Below are positions 24,209 to 32,472 of a DNA stretch of 64,000 nt, one piece after another (the first letter of the stretch is position 1; each line of letters opens with the position of its first letter). The stretch is taken from NCBI RefSeq assembly GCF_007993865.1, contig NZ_VIUH01000013.1, positions 1 through 64,000 of the forward strand, written 5' to 3'. The DNA is from Pseudomonas sp. SJZ079. Lineage in GTDB: Bacteria > Pseudomonadota > Gammaproteobacteria > Pseudomonadales > Pseudomonadaceae. The notes beneath the pieces are model-generated. The model did no database searches and was not told where the DNA came from. It worked only from the letters and a program-made list of their open reading frames with translations. Both the position numbers and the translations under genes were made by a program.

Positions 24209-24493
24209 TCATTTGAATGTCGCGTAGCTCAGCGAGTTCGCTACCAACCTGGGTAGTCGATCATGGTGTGCCAAACTCACTGCTCTCGTCATATCAGAGA
24301 GCGCAGAAAGCGCTTTGTTACACGCTGCCCTGAAAAATCCAGGGCCATGGCTGTGGCGGTGACTGACAACATCGGATGAGCGAACGCGTGGGGGCTTGGA
24401 GGCGGCGTGGACCGGATGGGGCAAGTGCTTGGGTTTGGGCGCAACTAAAGCAGTGGCCAGAGAGTAAAAACAGAGCAGCGCTTCGGGTTGCAT
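24209..24493 (-). CDS. Small hypothetical protein upstream of glutaredoxin
   Basis: This 94-residue frame starts at an ATG directly behind AAGGAGGATGC, one of the strongest ribosome-binding sites in the window, and ends nine bases before the glutaredoxin ATG, a layout that suggests translational coupling. The sequence is His- and Pro-rich (PKPKHLPHPVHAASKPP, SHRHSHGPGF). It has two Cys and a short hydrophobic N-terminus, and matches no family I know. Histidine richness next to a copper-peptide operon is suggestive, but it could be a leader ORF or spurious. Confidence 0.4.
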   Translation of the reverse strand: MQPEALLCFYSLATALVAPKPKHLPHPVHAASKPPRVRSSDVVSHRHSHGPGFFRAACNKALSALSDMTRAVSLAHHDRLPRLVANSLSYATFK

Positions 24494-24599
24494 GCATCCT
24501 CCTTGATTGGCTCATTGGTGGACCCTGCAGAGGAATTTAGCCTAAGCCGCGGTGTTCATCGAAGGCCCCAGGCGTCAGCCATGCGGCCGGAGGCCGGGT

Positions 24600-25094
24600 T
24601 CACTCCACCCGCTGTTCGCCGGTATAGCTCAGGGTGACTTTGCAGCGTCGGCAATAGTAACGGCGGCCCTTGGCGACCAGGGCATGGCGTTGGCTGGAGA
24701 AGGGGAATTCGCCCTCTGCGCAGCTGCAACGGTAGATGAAGCGACTGACCTGGCGACGTTGGACCGCATAGCTGTGGCAGCGATGCGGCGGCAGTTCATA
24801 GACGCCGCGCATGATCAGCTGCCATTCCTCGCCATGGGCCTGGATCTTCAGGCCAAACAGCTGATGGGCGATCAGGTGCGCCACCTCGTGAGCCACCGTC
24901 TGTTTGAGGAAGTCTTGCTGATTTTCGCGGTACAGCTGCGGATTGAAGCGCAGCTTGTTTTCCGTCAGGTGCGCCACGCCGGCCTTTTGCCCACGCAACT
25001 TGAAGCTCACCTCGGGGCGGGCAAAGCGTTGCTTGAAAAAGGCTTCGGCCTGCTGGTAACAGGCTTCGACACGGGCATGGATCTGTTCGGGCAT
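24600..25094 (-). CDS. sprT: SprT family zinc metalloprotease-like protein
   Basis: This 164-residue protein has the HEVAH zinc motif (TVAHEVAHLIAHQLFG) followed by GEEWQLIM. A C-terminal zinc-ribbon-like region (YRCSCAEGEF and YYCRRCKVTLSY) completes the domain pattern of bacterial SprT. SprT-like proteases in eukaryotes act on DNA-protein crosslinks; the bacterial role is poorly defined. The ATG at 25092-25094 (MPEQIHARV) was chosen over one 13 codons upstream. Confidence 0.85.
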   Translation of the reverse strand: MPEQIHARVEACYQQAEAFFKQRFARPEVSFKLRGQKAGVAHLTENKLRFNPQLYRENQQDFLKQTVAHEVAHLIAHQLFGLKIQAHGEEWQLIMRGVYELPPHRCHSYAVQRRQVSRFIYRCSCAEGEFPFSSQRHALVAKGRRYYCRRCKVTLSYTGEQRVE

Positions 25095-25161
25095 GACGGC
25101 GACTTTCGACAAGGGCGGCGCAATTATGCCCAAGCCAGAAGCAAGCGACAGCCCCCAAACG

Positions 25162-25187
25162 ACGAAACCACCCGTGGGTGGTTTCGT
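25162..25187 (-). terminator. Terminator after the Yip1 gene
   Basis: ACGAAACCACCC and its complement (to 25187) form a 12-bp stem 32 bp past the Yip1-family stop codon. It lacks a long T-run but is a clean hairpin. Confidence 0.6.
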
Positions 25188-25218
25188 GTTGTGTGAGGTT
25201 CCAGGTGAGCGTAAGCGT

Positions 25219-25818
25219 TTAACTGGTATACACCGGGCCGACCCCCATACCCCAGAGAATCACCGAGCTGGCGATCATCGCCACCAGTACCACCAGCCCG
25301 ACCGCCAACACCGAACTGGAGAACATGAAGCCTTCGTCCTTAGGGATGTTCATAAAGGTTGGTATGCCCACGTAGAGCAGGTAAACGGTGTAACAGATGG
25401 CTACCGTGCCCACCGCCATGGCCAGCCAGAGGTCCGGGTAGAGCGCCGCCAAGCCGCCGATGAACAGCGGGGTGGCGGTGTAGGCGGCGAACACGATGCA
25501 GCGGGTCAGGTTAGGGCTGGCGTCGTAGGTGCGCGCCATCCAGTGGATAAAGGCCCCCATCACAGCGACCCCGGCGAGCATCGCCAAGTAGGACATGATG
25601 GTCATCTGTATCGCGCTGCTTTCGGTGAGCATCACCGGCGCTCGGTCGCCAATGGACCAACCGACCTGGGTGGTGCCGATAAAAGCCGAGATTGCCGGGA
25701 TAGCCGCGAGCACGAGAACGTGGGTGAGATACATGTGGCTGATAGATTCTTCTTCGCCACGGATTTCCTGCCATTCCTGATCGGGATGGGTGAAGAGCCC
25801 CCAAACGTGGTGGATCAT
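25219..25818 (-). CDS. Yip1 family membrane protein
   Basis: This 199-residue inner-membrane protein has five predicted helices and the Yip1 pattern (VWGLFTHPDQEWQEI at the start, then helix VLAAIPAISAFIG, and ending SSVILWGMGV). The function of bacterial Yip1 proteins is unknown. The ATG at 25816-25818 lies eight bases after AGGAGG; a GTG three codons upstream would be too close to it. It is a single gene with its own terminator. Confidence 0.85.
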   Translation of the reverse strand: MIHHVWGLFTHPDQEWQEIRGEEESISHMYLTHVLVLAAIPAISAFIGTTQVGWSIGDRAPVMLTESSAIQMTIMSYLAMLAGVAVMGAFIHWMARTYDASPNLTRCIVFAAYTATPLFIGGLAALYPDLWLAMAVGTVAICYTVYLLYVGIPTFMNIPKDEGFMFSSSVLAVGLVVLVAMIASSVILWGMGVGPVYTS

Positions 25819-25985
25819 GCCAGACACCTCCTCTTGTTATAGCGATCGCCCCCCAGCGGAGCGCCCGGCGCGCGTAAGCAGCGCCACCGGGTGCCGGGCC
25901 GAACCTATGCGACCGTATGTCGCAGTATAGGCAGGGACTGAAGGCCGCGTAGGGCGTGGCGTTAGAGCAAATTAATCTTTAAAGG

Positions 25986-26582
25986 TCAGCTGTAATAGCG
26001 CTCAAGTATTTCCATCGCTTTGTTGATCGTTTGCAGGCGGCTGGTGCTGCCACCCCGATCCGGGTGGTGCTGGCTCACCAGTTGGCGATAGCGATGCTTG
26101 ATGGTCTTGAGGTCGAGCGATTGTCGGCTGGCGTCCAGTTCAAACAACTCCAGCGCCGCTTGTTTCTCCGCGCCGCCCTGCATGCGCTTCCAGAAGCTGA
26201 CCAGCAACTGCTCGACATCCTCCTCATCGGTGTCGCGCAGGTTGCTCAGGTCCAGGTAGTAGTCACGTAGCGGGTCATGCTCGACCAGCTCGGCGCTGCC
26301 GGCTTGATAGGGCAACAGCTGGACCCGCAGCGGGTTGATCTGCACAAAGCCGGACTGTTCGCCCCACAGCTGTTCACGCAGCTGATACAGCGCGTTGAAC
26401 ACCAGAAAATGGGTGCGAAACAACACCAGTTTGTCGAGCAACGGCAGGTTGGGGATGTGGGTGGAGTGGCCGCTCTTCAGTTGCTGGATCAGTTCGTATT
26501 CGCTGAGCCCGGTGGGGGCTGCTTGCAACAACTGCAGCAGTTGGTCGGCCAGCTCAAGGCTGGGGTCGAGTTCATCGTTCAT
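25986..26582 (-). CDS. DnaJ-related protein with C-terminal J domain
   Basis: This 198-residue protein has an N-terminal DNAJ_related domain ([25 protein letters not shown]) and a C-terminal J domain in which the HPD motif is kept ([15 protein letters not shown]). It should stimulate the ATPase of DnaK for an unknown client. The placement of the J domain at the C-terminus is usual for this family. It is divergent from ttcA. Confidence 0.87.
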   Translation of the reverse strand: MNDELDPSLELADQLLQLLQAAPTGLSEYELIQQLKSGHSTHIPNLPLLDKLVLFRTHFLVFNALYQLREQLWGEQSGFVQINPLRVQLLPYQAGSAELVEHDPLRDYYLDLSNLRDTDEEDVEQLLVSFWKRMQGGAEKQAALELFELDASRQSLDLKTIKHRYRQLVSQHHPDRGGSTSRLQTINKAMEILERYYS

Positions 26583-26680
26583 GCATCGAGCCTAGCACTT
26601 CACTATTAATGGGGTGGGTCGTGCTGCGCTTTCTGCGTAAAATATCCGGTTTCCGCAACTCCTCCGGATTCCAGCGCACC

Positions 26681-27505
26681 ATGGGTACCCTCTCGGTCAA
26701 CCAGAACAAACTGCAAAAACGCCTGCGCCGCCAGGCCGGCGAAGCCATTGCCGACTTCAACATGATTGAGGACGGTGACAAGGTCATGGTCTGCCTGTCC
26801 GGCGGCAAGGACAGCTACACCATGCTCGACGTGCTGCTGCACCTGCAGAAGGTCGCGCCGATCAAGTTCGAGATCGTTGCGGTGAACATGGACCAGAAAC
26901 AGCCGGGCTTCCCCGAGCACGTGCTGCCGGCCTACCTGGAATCCATCGGCGTGCCTTATCACATCGTCGAGAAGGACACCTACTCGGTGGTCAAGGAGAA
27001 GATCCCGGAAGGCAAGACCACCTGCTCGCTGTGCTCGCGCCTGCGCCGTGGCACCCTGTACACCTTCGCCGACGAGATCGGTGCGACCAAGATGGCCCTC
27101 GGTCATCATCGCGACGACATTCTGGAAACCTTCTTCCTCAACATGTTCTACGGCGGCACGCTGAAAGCCATGCCGCCCAAGCTACGCGCCGACGACGGCC
27201 GCAATGTGGTGATCCGCCCGCTGGCCTACTGCAACGAGGCCGATATCGAGGCCTATTCCACGCTCAAGGGCTTTCCGATCATCCCTTGCAACCTCTGCGG
27301 CTCGCAGGAGAATCTGCAGCGCCAGGTGGTCAAGGACATGCTCCAGGAATGGGAGCGCAAGACGCCGGGGCGTACCGAGATCATGTTCCGCGCCCTGCAG
27401 AACGTAGTGCCCTCGCAACTGGCCGACCGCAACCTGTTCGACTTTGCCAGCCTGAAGATCGATGACAGCGCCACGCCGCGTTTCGTCAACGTGATGAACC
27501 TGTAG
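26681..27505 (+). CDS. ttcA: tRNA 2-thiocytidine(32) synthetase TtcA
   Basis: This 274-residue PP-loop ATPase adds sulfur to cytidine 32 of several tRNAs. The PP-loop [10 protein letters not shown], the [10 protein letters not shown] pair and the later NLCGSQ cysteine (iron-sulfur cluster ligands), and [12 protein letters not shown] are all present. I chose the ATG at 26681 ([11 protein letters not shown]), which matches the family length; an earlier start would overlap the divergent gene's promoter. The glycosylase gene follows after a REP-like hairpin. Confidence 0.93.
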   Translation: MGTLSVNQNKLQKRLRRQAGEAIADFNMIEDGDKVMVCLSGGKDSYTMLDVLLHLQKVAPIKFEIVAVNMDQKQPGFPEHVLPAYLESIGVPYHIVEKDTYSVVKEKIPEGKTTCSLCSRLRRGTLYTFADEIGATKMALGHHRDDILETFFLNMFYGGTLKAMPPKLRADDGRNVVIRPLAYCNEADIEAYSTLKGFPIIPCNLCGSQENLQRQVVKDMLQEWERKTPGRTEIMFRALQNVVPSQLADRNLFDFASLKIDDSATPRFVNVMNL

Positions 27506-27532
27506 GCTGGGTGAGCGCAGCGCTACCCAGCG
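27502..27532 (+). repeat. REP element, family 2
   Basis: GTAGGCTGGGTGAGCGCAGC is followed by GCTACCCAGC and makes a hairpin immediately after the ttcA stop. It may also stabilise or end that message. Confidence 0.65.
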
Positions 27533-27556
27533 TTTTTCCGGATCAAGGATTGCCCG

Positions 27557-28228
27557 ATGCGTGACTACAACTGGCTGCACGAGTATTGCCTGAACCGCTT
27601 CGGCTCGGTCGAGGCTCTCGAGGCGCGGCTGCCGCAGCCCAGTTCGGCCGAGGCACTACGTCAGCTGAGCGACGACCGCTATCTGTCGCTGATCAGTTTG
27701 CGGATCTTCCGCGCCGGCCTGAAACACAGCTTGGTAGACGCCAAGTGGCCGGCCTTCGAGCAGGCGTTCTTCGGTTTCGACCCGGAAAAAGTGGTGTTGA
27801 TGGGTGGCGAGCGCCTGGAGAACCTGATGCAGGATGCTCGCCTGATCCGCCACCTGGGCAAGCTCAAGAGCGTGCCGCGCAACGCCCAGTTCGTGCTGGA
27901 TGTGGCCAGGGAGAAGGGCAGCTTCGGCGCCTTGATCGCCGACTGGCCGGTGACCGACATAGTCGGCTTGTGGAAATACCTGGCCAAGCACGGCGCTCAA
28001 CTGGGTGGCCTGTCGGCGCCGCGCTTGCTGCGCATGGTCGGTAAGGACACCTTTATCCCCAGTGACGACATGGTCGCCGCGCTCAAGGCGCAGGGCATCG
28101 TCGACAAACTGCCGACCAGCCAACGGGATCGTGCGGCGGTGCAGGCGGCGTTCAATCAGTGGCATGCGCAGAGTGGCCGGCCGTTGTGTCAGCTCTCGGT
28201 GATGCTGGCGCATACCGTCAATCATTGA
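27557..28228 (+). CDS. DNA-3-methyladenine glycosylase I-like protein
   Basis: This 223-residue protein aligns over its length with the Tag (3-methyladenine DNA glycosylase I) superfamily: LSLISLRIFRAGLKHSLVD, WPAFEQAFFGFDPEKV and RNAQFVLDVAREKGSF all match the helical core. It excises alkylated bases. It lacks the N-terminal RCxW segment and the C-terminal His pair that bind structural zinc in E. coli Tag, so it belongs to a divergent branch whose activity is less certain. The ATG at 27557 follows AAGGATTGCCCG. Confidence 0.75.
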   Translation: MRDYNWLHEYCLNRFGSVEALEARLPQPSSAEALRQLSDDRYLSLISLRIFRAGLKHSLVDAKWPAFEQAFFGFDPEKVVLMGGERLENLMQDARLIRHLGKLKSVPRNAQFVLDVAREKGSFGALIADWPVTDIVGLWKYLAKHGAQLGGLSAPRLLRMVGKDTFIPSDDMVAALKAQGIVDKLPTSQRDRAAVQAAFNQWHAQSGRPLCQLSVMLAHTVNH

Positions 28229-28238
28229 GGTTGCGGCT

Positions 28239-28275
28239 GTAGGCTGTGTTCGCGCAGCCGCGGCTGGGTTACGCC
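28239..28275 (+). repeat. REP-like element, family 2 (diverged)
   Basis: GTAGGCTGTGTTCGCGCAGC and the arm GGCTGGGTTACGCC form an imperfect version of the family 2 unit, just past the glycosylase gene. Confidence 0.5.
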
Positions 28276-28367
28276 ACGCACAAAAGCTGTCATCCAGGAA
28301 GTCGCGCAAGAAACTTCCTCATGTTGCTGGCGTGAAGCCCTCTACTCACTAAGCACCGGAGGTCGCG

Positions 28368-29126
28368 ATGGAACAACAGATCAAGCGTGTCGCCCAGGCC
28401 ATCGCGGCGGCCGAACGCATCCTGATCATCACCGGCGCCGGGCTGTCCGCCGATTCCGGTCTGCCGACCTACCGTGGCCTGGGTGGTCTGTACAACGGTC
28501 GCACCGCCGAAGGCCTGCCGATCGAGGTCGCGCTGTCCGGACCCATGCTGCAGCGCGATCCGGCACTGTGCTGGAAGTACCTGGCCGAACTGGGCAAGGC
28601 CTGTCTCGGCGCCCGGGCCAATGCCGGCCACGTGGCGATTGCCGCCTTGCAGCGGCGCAAACCGCAGTGCTGGGTATTGACCCAGAATATCGACGGTTAC
28701 CACCGCGCCGCCGGCAGTCCGCCCGAGCGCTTGATCGAGATTCACGGCGAGTTGGCGCCGCTGTATTGCCAGTCCTGCGGCGCCGAGGACCCGCAACTGA
28801 CCGAGCACCTGAGCCGGCCGCTGCCGCCGAAGTGCCGACAGTGCGGCGGCATTCTGCGCCCACCGGTGGTGCTGTTCGAGGAAATGCTCCCCGAGTCGGC
28901 CATCGACAGCCTTTACGCCGAACTGGCTAAGGGCTTCGAGGTGGTCCTCAGCGTCGGCACCACGGCCAGCTTCCCCTATATCGTCGAGCCGATCCTGCGG
29001 ACACGGCAGGCAGGCGGCCTGACGGTCGAGGTCAACCCGACCCGGACCGACCTGAGCGATACAGTGAGCCTGCACCTGCAAGGCCGGGCCTTAGATGTGT
29101 TGCCGGAACTACTGGGTCACATTTAG
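28368..29126 (+). CDS. Sir2 family NAD-dependent protein deacetylase
   Basis: This 252-residue sirtuin removes acyl groups from lysines using NAD. The Rossmann part shows GAGLSADSGLPTYRG and the catalytic TQNIDGYH and EIHGEL. The zinc module has two Cys pairs (CQSCG and CRQCGG). The Tyr/Arg pair that marks CobB-type desuccinylases was not found at its usual place, so simple deacetylation is more likely. The ATG at 28368 follows GGAGGTCGCG. Confidence 0.9.
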   Translation: MEQQIKRVAQAIAAAERILIITGAGLSADSGLPTYRGLGGLYNGRTAEGLPIEVALSGPMLQRDPALCWKYLAELGKACLGARANAGHVAIAALQRRKPQCWVLTQNIDGYHRAAGSPPERLIEIHGELAPLYCQSCGAEDPQLTEHLSRPLPPKCRQCGGILRPPVVLFEEMLPESAIDSLYAELAKGFEVVLSVGTTASFPYIVEPILRTRQAGGLTVEVNPTRTDLSDTVSLHLQGRALDVLPELLGHI

Positions 29127-29201
29127 CGCGATAGAAATTGCAAATAGTGCGGCCAAAAGGCATAGTCGCGGCCTTATTAGAACTTCGACACGGCTGTGCC
29201 C

Positions 29202-29810
29202 ATGCTTAAGCGCTTCGCACCCCTCGTGCCTCTCGCACTCACCCTGGTTCTCGCCGCTTGTGCGAGCCATACACCGCAATCGCCAATGGGCGCGTCTGCG
29301 CATCCCTCGCGCGCTGCAACCGCCTCATCCCACGCAGAACTGACTGCAGAAGAAATTGCCGATATCACCGATGACAAAGCCTATGAGCTGCCTCAGCTGG
29401 CCGACAGCATCCTGACTCATGGTCTGTCGCTGGTTGGTACCCGTTACCGTTACGGCGGCAGTTCGGTGAACTCGGGCTTCGATTGCAGCGGCTTCATCGG
29501 TTATCTGTTCAAGGAAGAAGCCGGCCTGCAGCTGCCGCGCTCCACCCGCGAAATGATCAAAATCGATGCACCGCTGGTTGAGCGCGAAGAGCTGGAGCCG
29601 GGCGATCTGCTGTTCTTCGCCACCAATGGCCGCGGCCGGGTCAGCCATGCCGGCATCTACCTGGGCGACGATCAGTTCATCCATTCCGCCAGCCGCAGCA
29701 GCGGTGTGCGGGTCGACAGTCTGGATGACCGCTACTGGAGCCGCACCTTTATCGAGGCCAAGCGCGCCTTGGCCCTGGCGCCGAGCGAGTCCCTCGAGCG
29801 TCATCCCTGA
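29202..29810 (+). CDS. NlpC/P60 family lipoprotein (peptidoglycan endopeptidase)
   Basis: This 202-residue protein has a lipoprotein signal (LALTLVLAAC, lipidated Cys in the lipobox) and a C-terminal NlpC/P60 domain with the catalytic Cys in FDCSGFIGYL, His in VSHAGIYLG and a third polar residue in FIHSAS. It should cut stem peptides of peptidoglycan from the membrane surface. The ATG at 29202 (MLKRFAP) was preferred to a GTG two codons upstream. A paralogue lies 80 bp downstream. Confidence 0.9.
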   Translation: MLKRFAPLVPLALTLVLAACASHTPQSPMGASAHPSRAATASSHAELTAEEIADITDDKAYELPQLADSILTHGLSLVGTRYRYGGSSVNSGFDCSGFIGYLFKEEAGLQLPRSTREMIKIDAPLVEREELEPGDLLFFATNGRGRVSHAGIYLGDDQFIHSASRSSGVRVDSLDDRYWSRTFIEAKRALALAPSESLERHP

Positions 29811-29892
29811 GCCTCTGGCGCAGCCCCAGGGTTGCGCCTTGTGCCTTGAAACGGCAGAGTAGGGCGCATCCAGGCACAGGATCGCCTCGCTC

Positions 29893-30411
29893 ATGCCCGT
29901 TACGACCCGCCTCGTCCTGCTGCTTCTCGTCGCGCTGCTGACTGCTTGCGCCGGCCGCGCACCGACTCCGCAAGCGTCCATCCCGTTTTCCGCGACTAAC
30001 GTCCACGGTAATGCCGAGGATGTGCTGTTTCGCGCCCTCGGCCTGGTCGGCACGCCCTACCGCTACGGCGGTAATACCCCGGCCGGTGGTTTCGATTGCA
30101 GTGGCCTGATCGGTTACGTCTACCGTGACGCCGCCGGCATCAGCCTGCCGCGATCGACCCGCGAGTTGATCGCCTTGCGTGCGCCGACTGTTGGCCGCAA
30201 TGCGTTGCAGAGCGGTGATCTGTTGTTCTTCGCCACCAGCGGCGGGCGCACGGTCAGTCACGCCGGCATCTATGTCGGCAACGGACGTTTCGTGCATGCG
30301 CCATCCAGCGGCGGCACCGTGCGCCTGGACAGCTTGAGCAATAATTATTGGCAACGCACCTACCTGGATGCCAAGCGGGTATTCAGTGACGAGTTGGCGC
30401 ACAATCCATAA
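29893..30411 (+). CDS. NlpC/P60 family lipoprotein, paralogue of the preceding gene
   Basis: This 172-residue lipoprotein (lipobox LVALLTAC) has an NlpC/P60 domain: FDCSGLIGYV (Cys), VSHAGIYVG (His) and FVHAPS. It is shorter in the linker than its neighbour, but the catalytic domains are clearly related, so the pair arose by tandem duplication. The two probably share or divide cell-wall hydrolysis. Confidence 0.9.
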   Translation: MPVTTRLVLLLLVALLTACAGRAPTPQASIPFSATNVHGNAEDVLFRALGLVGTPYRYGGNTPAGGFDCSGLIGYVYRDAAGISLPRSTRELIALRAPTVGRNALQSGDLLFFATSGGRTVSHAGIYVGNGRFVHAPSSGGTVRLDSLSNNYWQRTYLDAKRVFSDELAHNP

Positions 30412-30505
30412 TCCTCGACCTTGTCGGGCGATGGGTTGCGGGGGGTTCGCTTCGCTCTAGTCCAGATTGGTGCTGCCCCGTTAACTGCTTGCACGCGGAG
30501 CCGAT

Positions 30506-31168
30506 ATGACCAATCGCACCCTCAATCTCGATGACGCGCTGTACCACTACCTGCTCGATGTGTCCTTGCGTGAAACGCCGCTGCTCAGGCGTCTGCGCGA
30601 TGAGACCGCACAGTTGGTCAACGCCCGCTGGCAGATCGCCCCGGAGCAGGGGCAGTTCATGGCGCTGCTGGTGCAGTTGAGCGGGGCCAGGCGCATCGTC
30701 GAAGTCGGCACCTTCACCGGCTACAGCGCGATCTGCATGGCCTCGGCCATGCCGGCCGACGGCCGGCTGATCTGCTGCGACATTCCGGGCGACTACAACG
30801 CCACGGCCGAGCGTTACTGGCGCGAGGCGGGGCTGGCTGAGCGTATCGAGCAGCGTCTGGCCCCGGCCCTGGAAACCCTCGCCGCGCTGGAAGCCGAAGG
30901 GCGGGGCGGACGTTTCGATCTGATCTTTATCGATGCCGACAAGGCCAATTACCCGGCTTACTTCGAGCGAGCGCTCAGGCTGGTGCGCCAGGGCGGCCTG
31001 ATCCTGTTCGACAACACCCTGTGGAGTGGCCGCGTGCTGGAGCCGAACCCGGACAGCGCCGACACCTGTGCCATTCAGGTGCTCAATCGTGCGCTGCATG
31101 ACGATGCGCGCATCGACTTGTCGCTGTTGCCCCTGGGCGATGGCTTGACGCTGTGCCGCAAGCGCTGA
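30506..31168 (+). CDS. Class I SAM-dependent O-methyltransferase
   Basis: This 220-residue enzyme of the catechol/caffeoyl-CoA O-methyltransferase type has a SAM site in IVEVGTFTGYSAICMA and a metal site around FIDADKANYPAY with DNTLWSG. It methylates a hydroxyl group of an unidentified small molecule. The ATG at 30506 follows CGGAGCCGAT. No pathway partner lies beside it. Confidence 0.86.
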   Translation: MTNRTLNLDDALYHYLLDVSLRETPLLRRLRDETAQLVNARWQIAPEQGQFMALLVQLSGARRIVEVGTFTGYSAICMASAMPADGRLICCDIPGDYNATAERYWREAGLAERIEQRLAPALETLAALEAEGRGGRFDLIFIDADKANYPAYFERALRLVRQGGLILFDNTLWSGRVLEPNPDSADTCAIQVLNRALHDDARIDLSLLPLGDGLTLCRKR

Positions 31169-31181
31169 AGCGCATAATGGC

Positions 31182-31248
31182 GTAGCCCGGATGCACTCCG
31201 GGAGCGTTATCACCGGTTAAGCCATTCCCCGGATTGCATCCGGGCTAC
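31182..31248. repeat. REP inverted pair, family 1
   Basis: GTAGCCCGGATGCACTCCGG (one base changed) faces CCGGATTGCATCCGGGCTAC across 23 bp, between the O-methyltransferase and HNH genes. Confidence 0.88.
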
Positions 31249-31275
31249 CAGAAACCTAGCCACTGTCTTGCCGCC

Positions 31276-31596
31276 ATGCCCGAAGCTATCCGCCTGCCGC
31301 CCCAGCCCGATGCCTGCGAACTCTGCGCCCGCCGCGTGGCGTTGACTCGCCATCACCTGATTCCCAAGGCCCTGCACGATAAACCCTACGTGCAAAAGCG
31401 CTATGCCAAGAGCGAGCGGATCACGGCCACCCTGTGGGTCTGCCGCGCCTGTCACAACCAGATCCATCGGCTGTTCAGCGAGAAGGAACTGGCCCTGAGC
31501 TACAACCACCGCGAGGCCCTGCTGGCTGATGAACGCCTGCGCAGCTTCGTCGCCTGGCTGGCGAGCAAGCCGCCGGGCTTTATGCCCAGGCCATGA
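31276..31596 (+). CDS. Small HNH endonuclease-like protein
   Basis: This 106-residue protein has an HNH nuclease fold: CELCARR and CRACHNQIHRLF give two Cys pairs for structural zinc, and TRHHLIPKALH carries the catalytic His. It is too short to have any targeting domain. The ATG at 31276 (MPEAIRL) is preferred because an upstream start would lie in the REP pair. Homologues are common as solitary genes in Pseudomonas; the role is unknown. Confidence 0.8.
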   Translation: MPEAIRLPPQPDACELCARRVALTRHHLIPKALHDKPYVQKRYAKSERITATLWVCRACHNQIHRLFSEKELALSYNHREALLADERLRSFVAWLASKPPGFMPRP

Positions 31597-31614
31597 GGCC
31601 GCGGTCTGTCTGGG

Positions 31615-31962
31615 TCAAAGCGCCCGCCCGTCGAAGTGAGTGACGGGGATGCTGGTCAGATCGAGGTCCTCCAGGCAGCGGATATTGATTGCCGCCATGC
31701 GCTGGCCTTTGGGGTCGCTTCCCTCGCCATAGGGGTGAATGCCGCAGGTAGGGCAGAAACGGTGCTGAATCAGGTGTTTGTTGAACAGGTAGGTGGCGGT
31801 GTCGCTCTCTGGGGTCAGCAGCTTGAGTTGCTCGCGCGGTACGAACCACAGCAGCGAACCCTTGCGCTGGCACATTGAGCAGTTGCACGACATCGCGCCG
31901 TCGATTTCACCTTCGACTTCGAAGGCCACTCGGCCACAGTGGCAGCTGCCTCGGTATTTCAT
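31615..31962 (-). CDS. GFA (glutathione-dependent formaldehyde-activating) family protein
   Basis: This 115-residue zinc protein of the GFA/CENP-V family contains GSCHCG, CNCSMCQRKGS and FCPTCGIHPYGE, which are the zinc and thiol-binding motifs. Most members have no proven role in formaldehyde metabolism. It converges with the HNH gene. Confidence 0.85.
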   Translation of the reverse strand: MKYRGSCHCGRVAFEVEGEIDGAMSCNCSMCQRKGSLLWFVPREQLKLLTPESDTATYLFNKHLIQHRFCPTCGIHPYGEGSDPKGQRMAAINIRCLEDLDLTSIPVTHFDGRAL

Positions 31963-32134
31963 TGCGCTATCTCCGCTGGTTTGCCCGAACTGACAGATTA
32001 GACCCGCTTTTCCCTTGGAGTGCGCCTATCGATTGACGCCCGGCCTGCGTGTCTCTACCCTGCGCGGCTTGCTTCAGGTGCCCCCAGCCTTGGCGCCTGT
32101 CCACGATCTGCTGCGCTCTAGCTCGCAAGCTCGT
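31963..32134. other. Intergenic region before the cobalamin riboswitch
   Basis: This stretch should contain the promoter of the B12 operon as well as that of the GFA gene. No gene is seen. Hairpin-forming GC-rich segments are present but no clear hexamers were identified. Confidence 0.3.
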
Positions 32135-32340
32135 GAACAGGTCCTAGGGCTAGAGGGGTGAAACAGGGAAGTCGGTGCGTTTCGCGTGCATACGCCAAAC
32201 CATTCCGACGCTGCCCCCGCAACGGTAGACGAGTCACACCAAACGCTTAAAGCCACTGTGCGTCAGCATGGGAAGGTGCGTTGGGTGGCGTTCTGATCAT
32301 CAGAGCGCAGCTCGTAAGCCCGGAGACCGGCCTGCTGCAG
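32135..32340 (+). promoter_or_regulatory. Cobalamin riboswitch
   Basis: The conserved AdoCbl/cobalamin aptamer elements appear in order: GGGAAGTCGGTGCG (about 32168), GACGCTGCCCCCGCAACGGT (the B12-box core, about 32210), GCCACTGTG...CATGGGAAGGTGCG (about 32252) and AAGCCCGGAGACCGGCC (about 32316). It lies 130 bp upstream of btuB on the same strand. Binding of cobalamin should switch off the operon, and the 32341-32472 stretch probably holds the expression platform. Confidence 0.92.
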
Positions 32341-32472
32341 TCCATGGCATCGCGGAGGGCGTTGTCTGGCGTGTGGGCTGCGCCGTTGCTGCGGTTCCAT
32401 GCGTCCCTTGTTCTCCGTATGCCTTTCCCAGCCTAAGTCGCCCGGGTGAGAGCGACGGAGCATACAGACAAG

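Noticed and set aside
32135..32340. Short frames overlapping the riboswitch
   Set aside because: The conserved cobalamin aptamer elements explain the sequence; the frames have no independent support.
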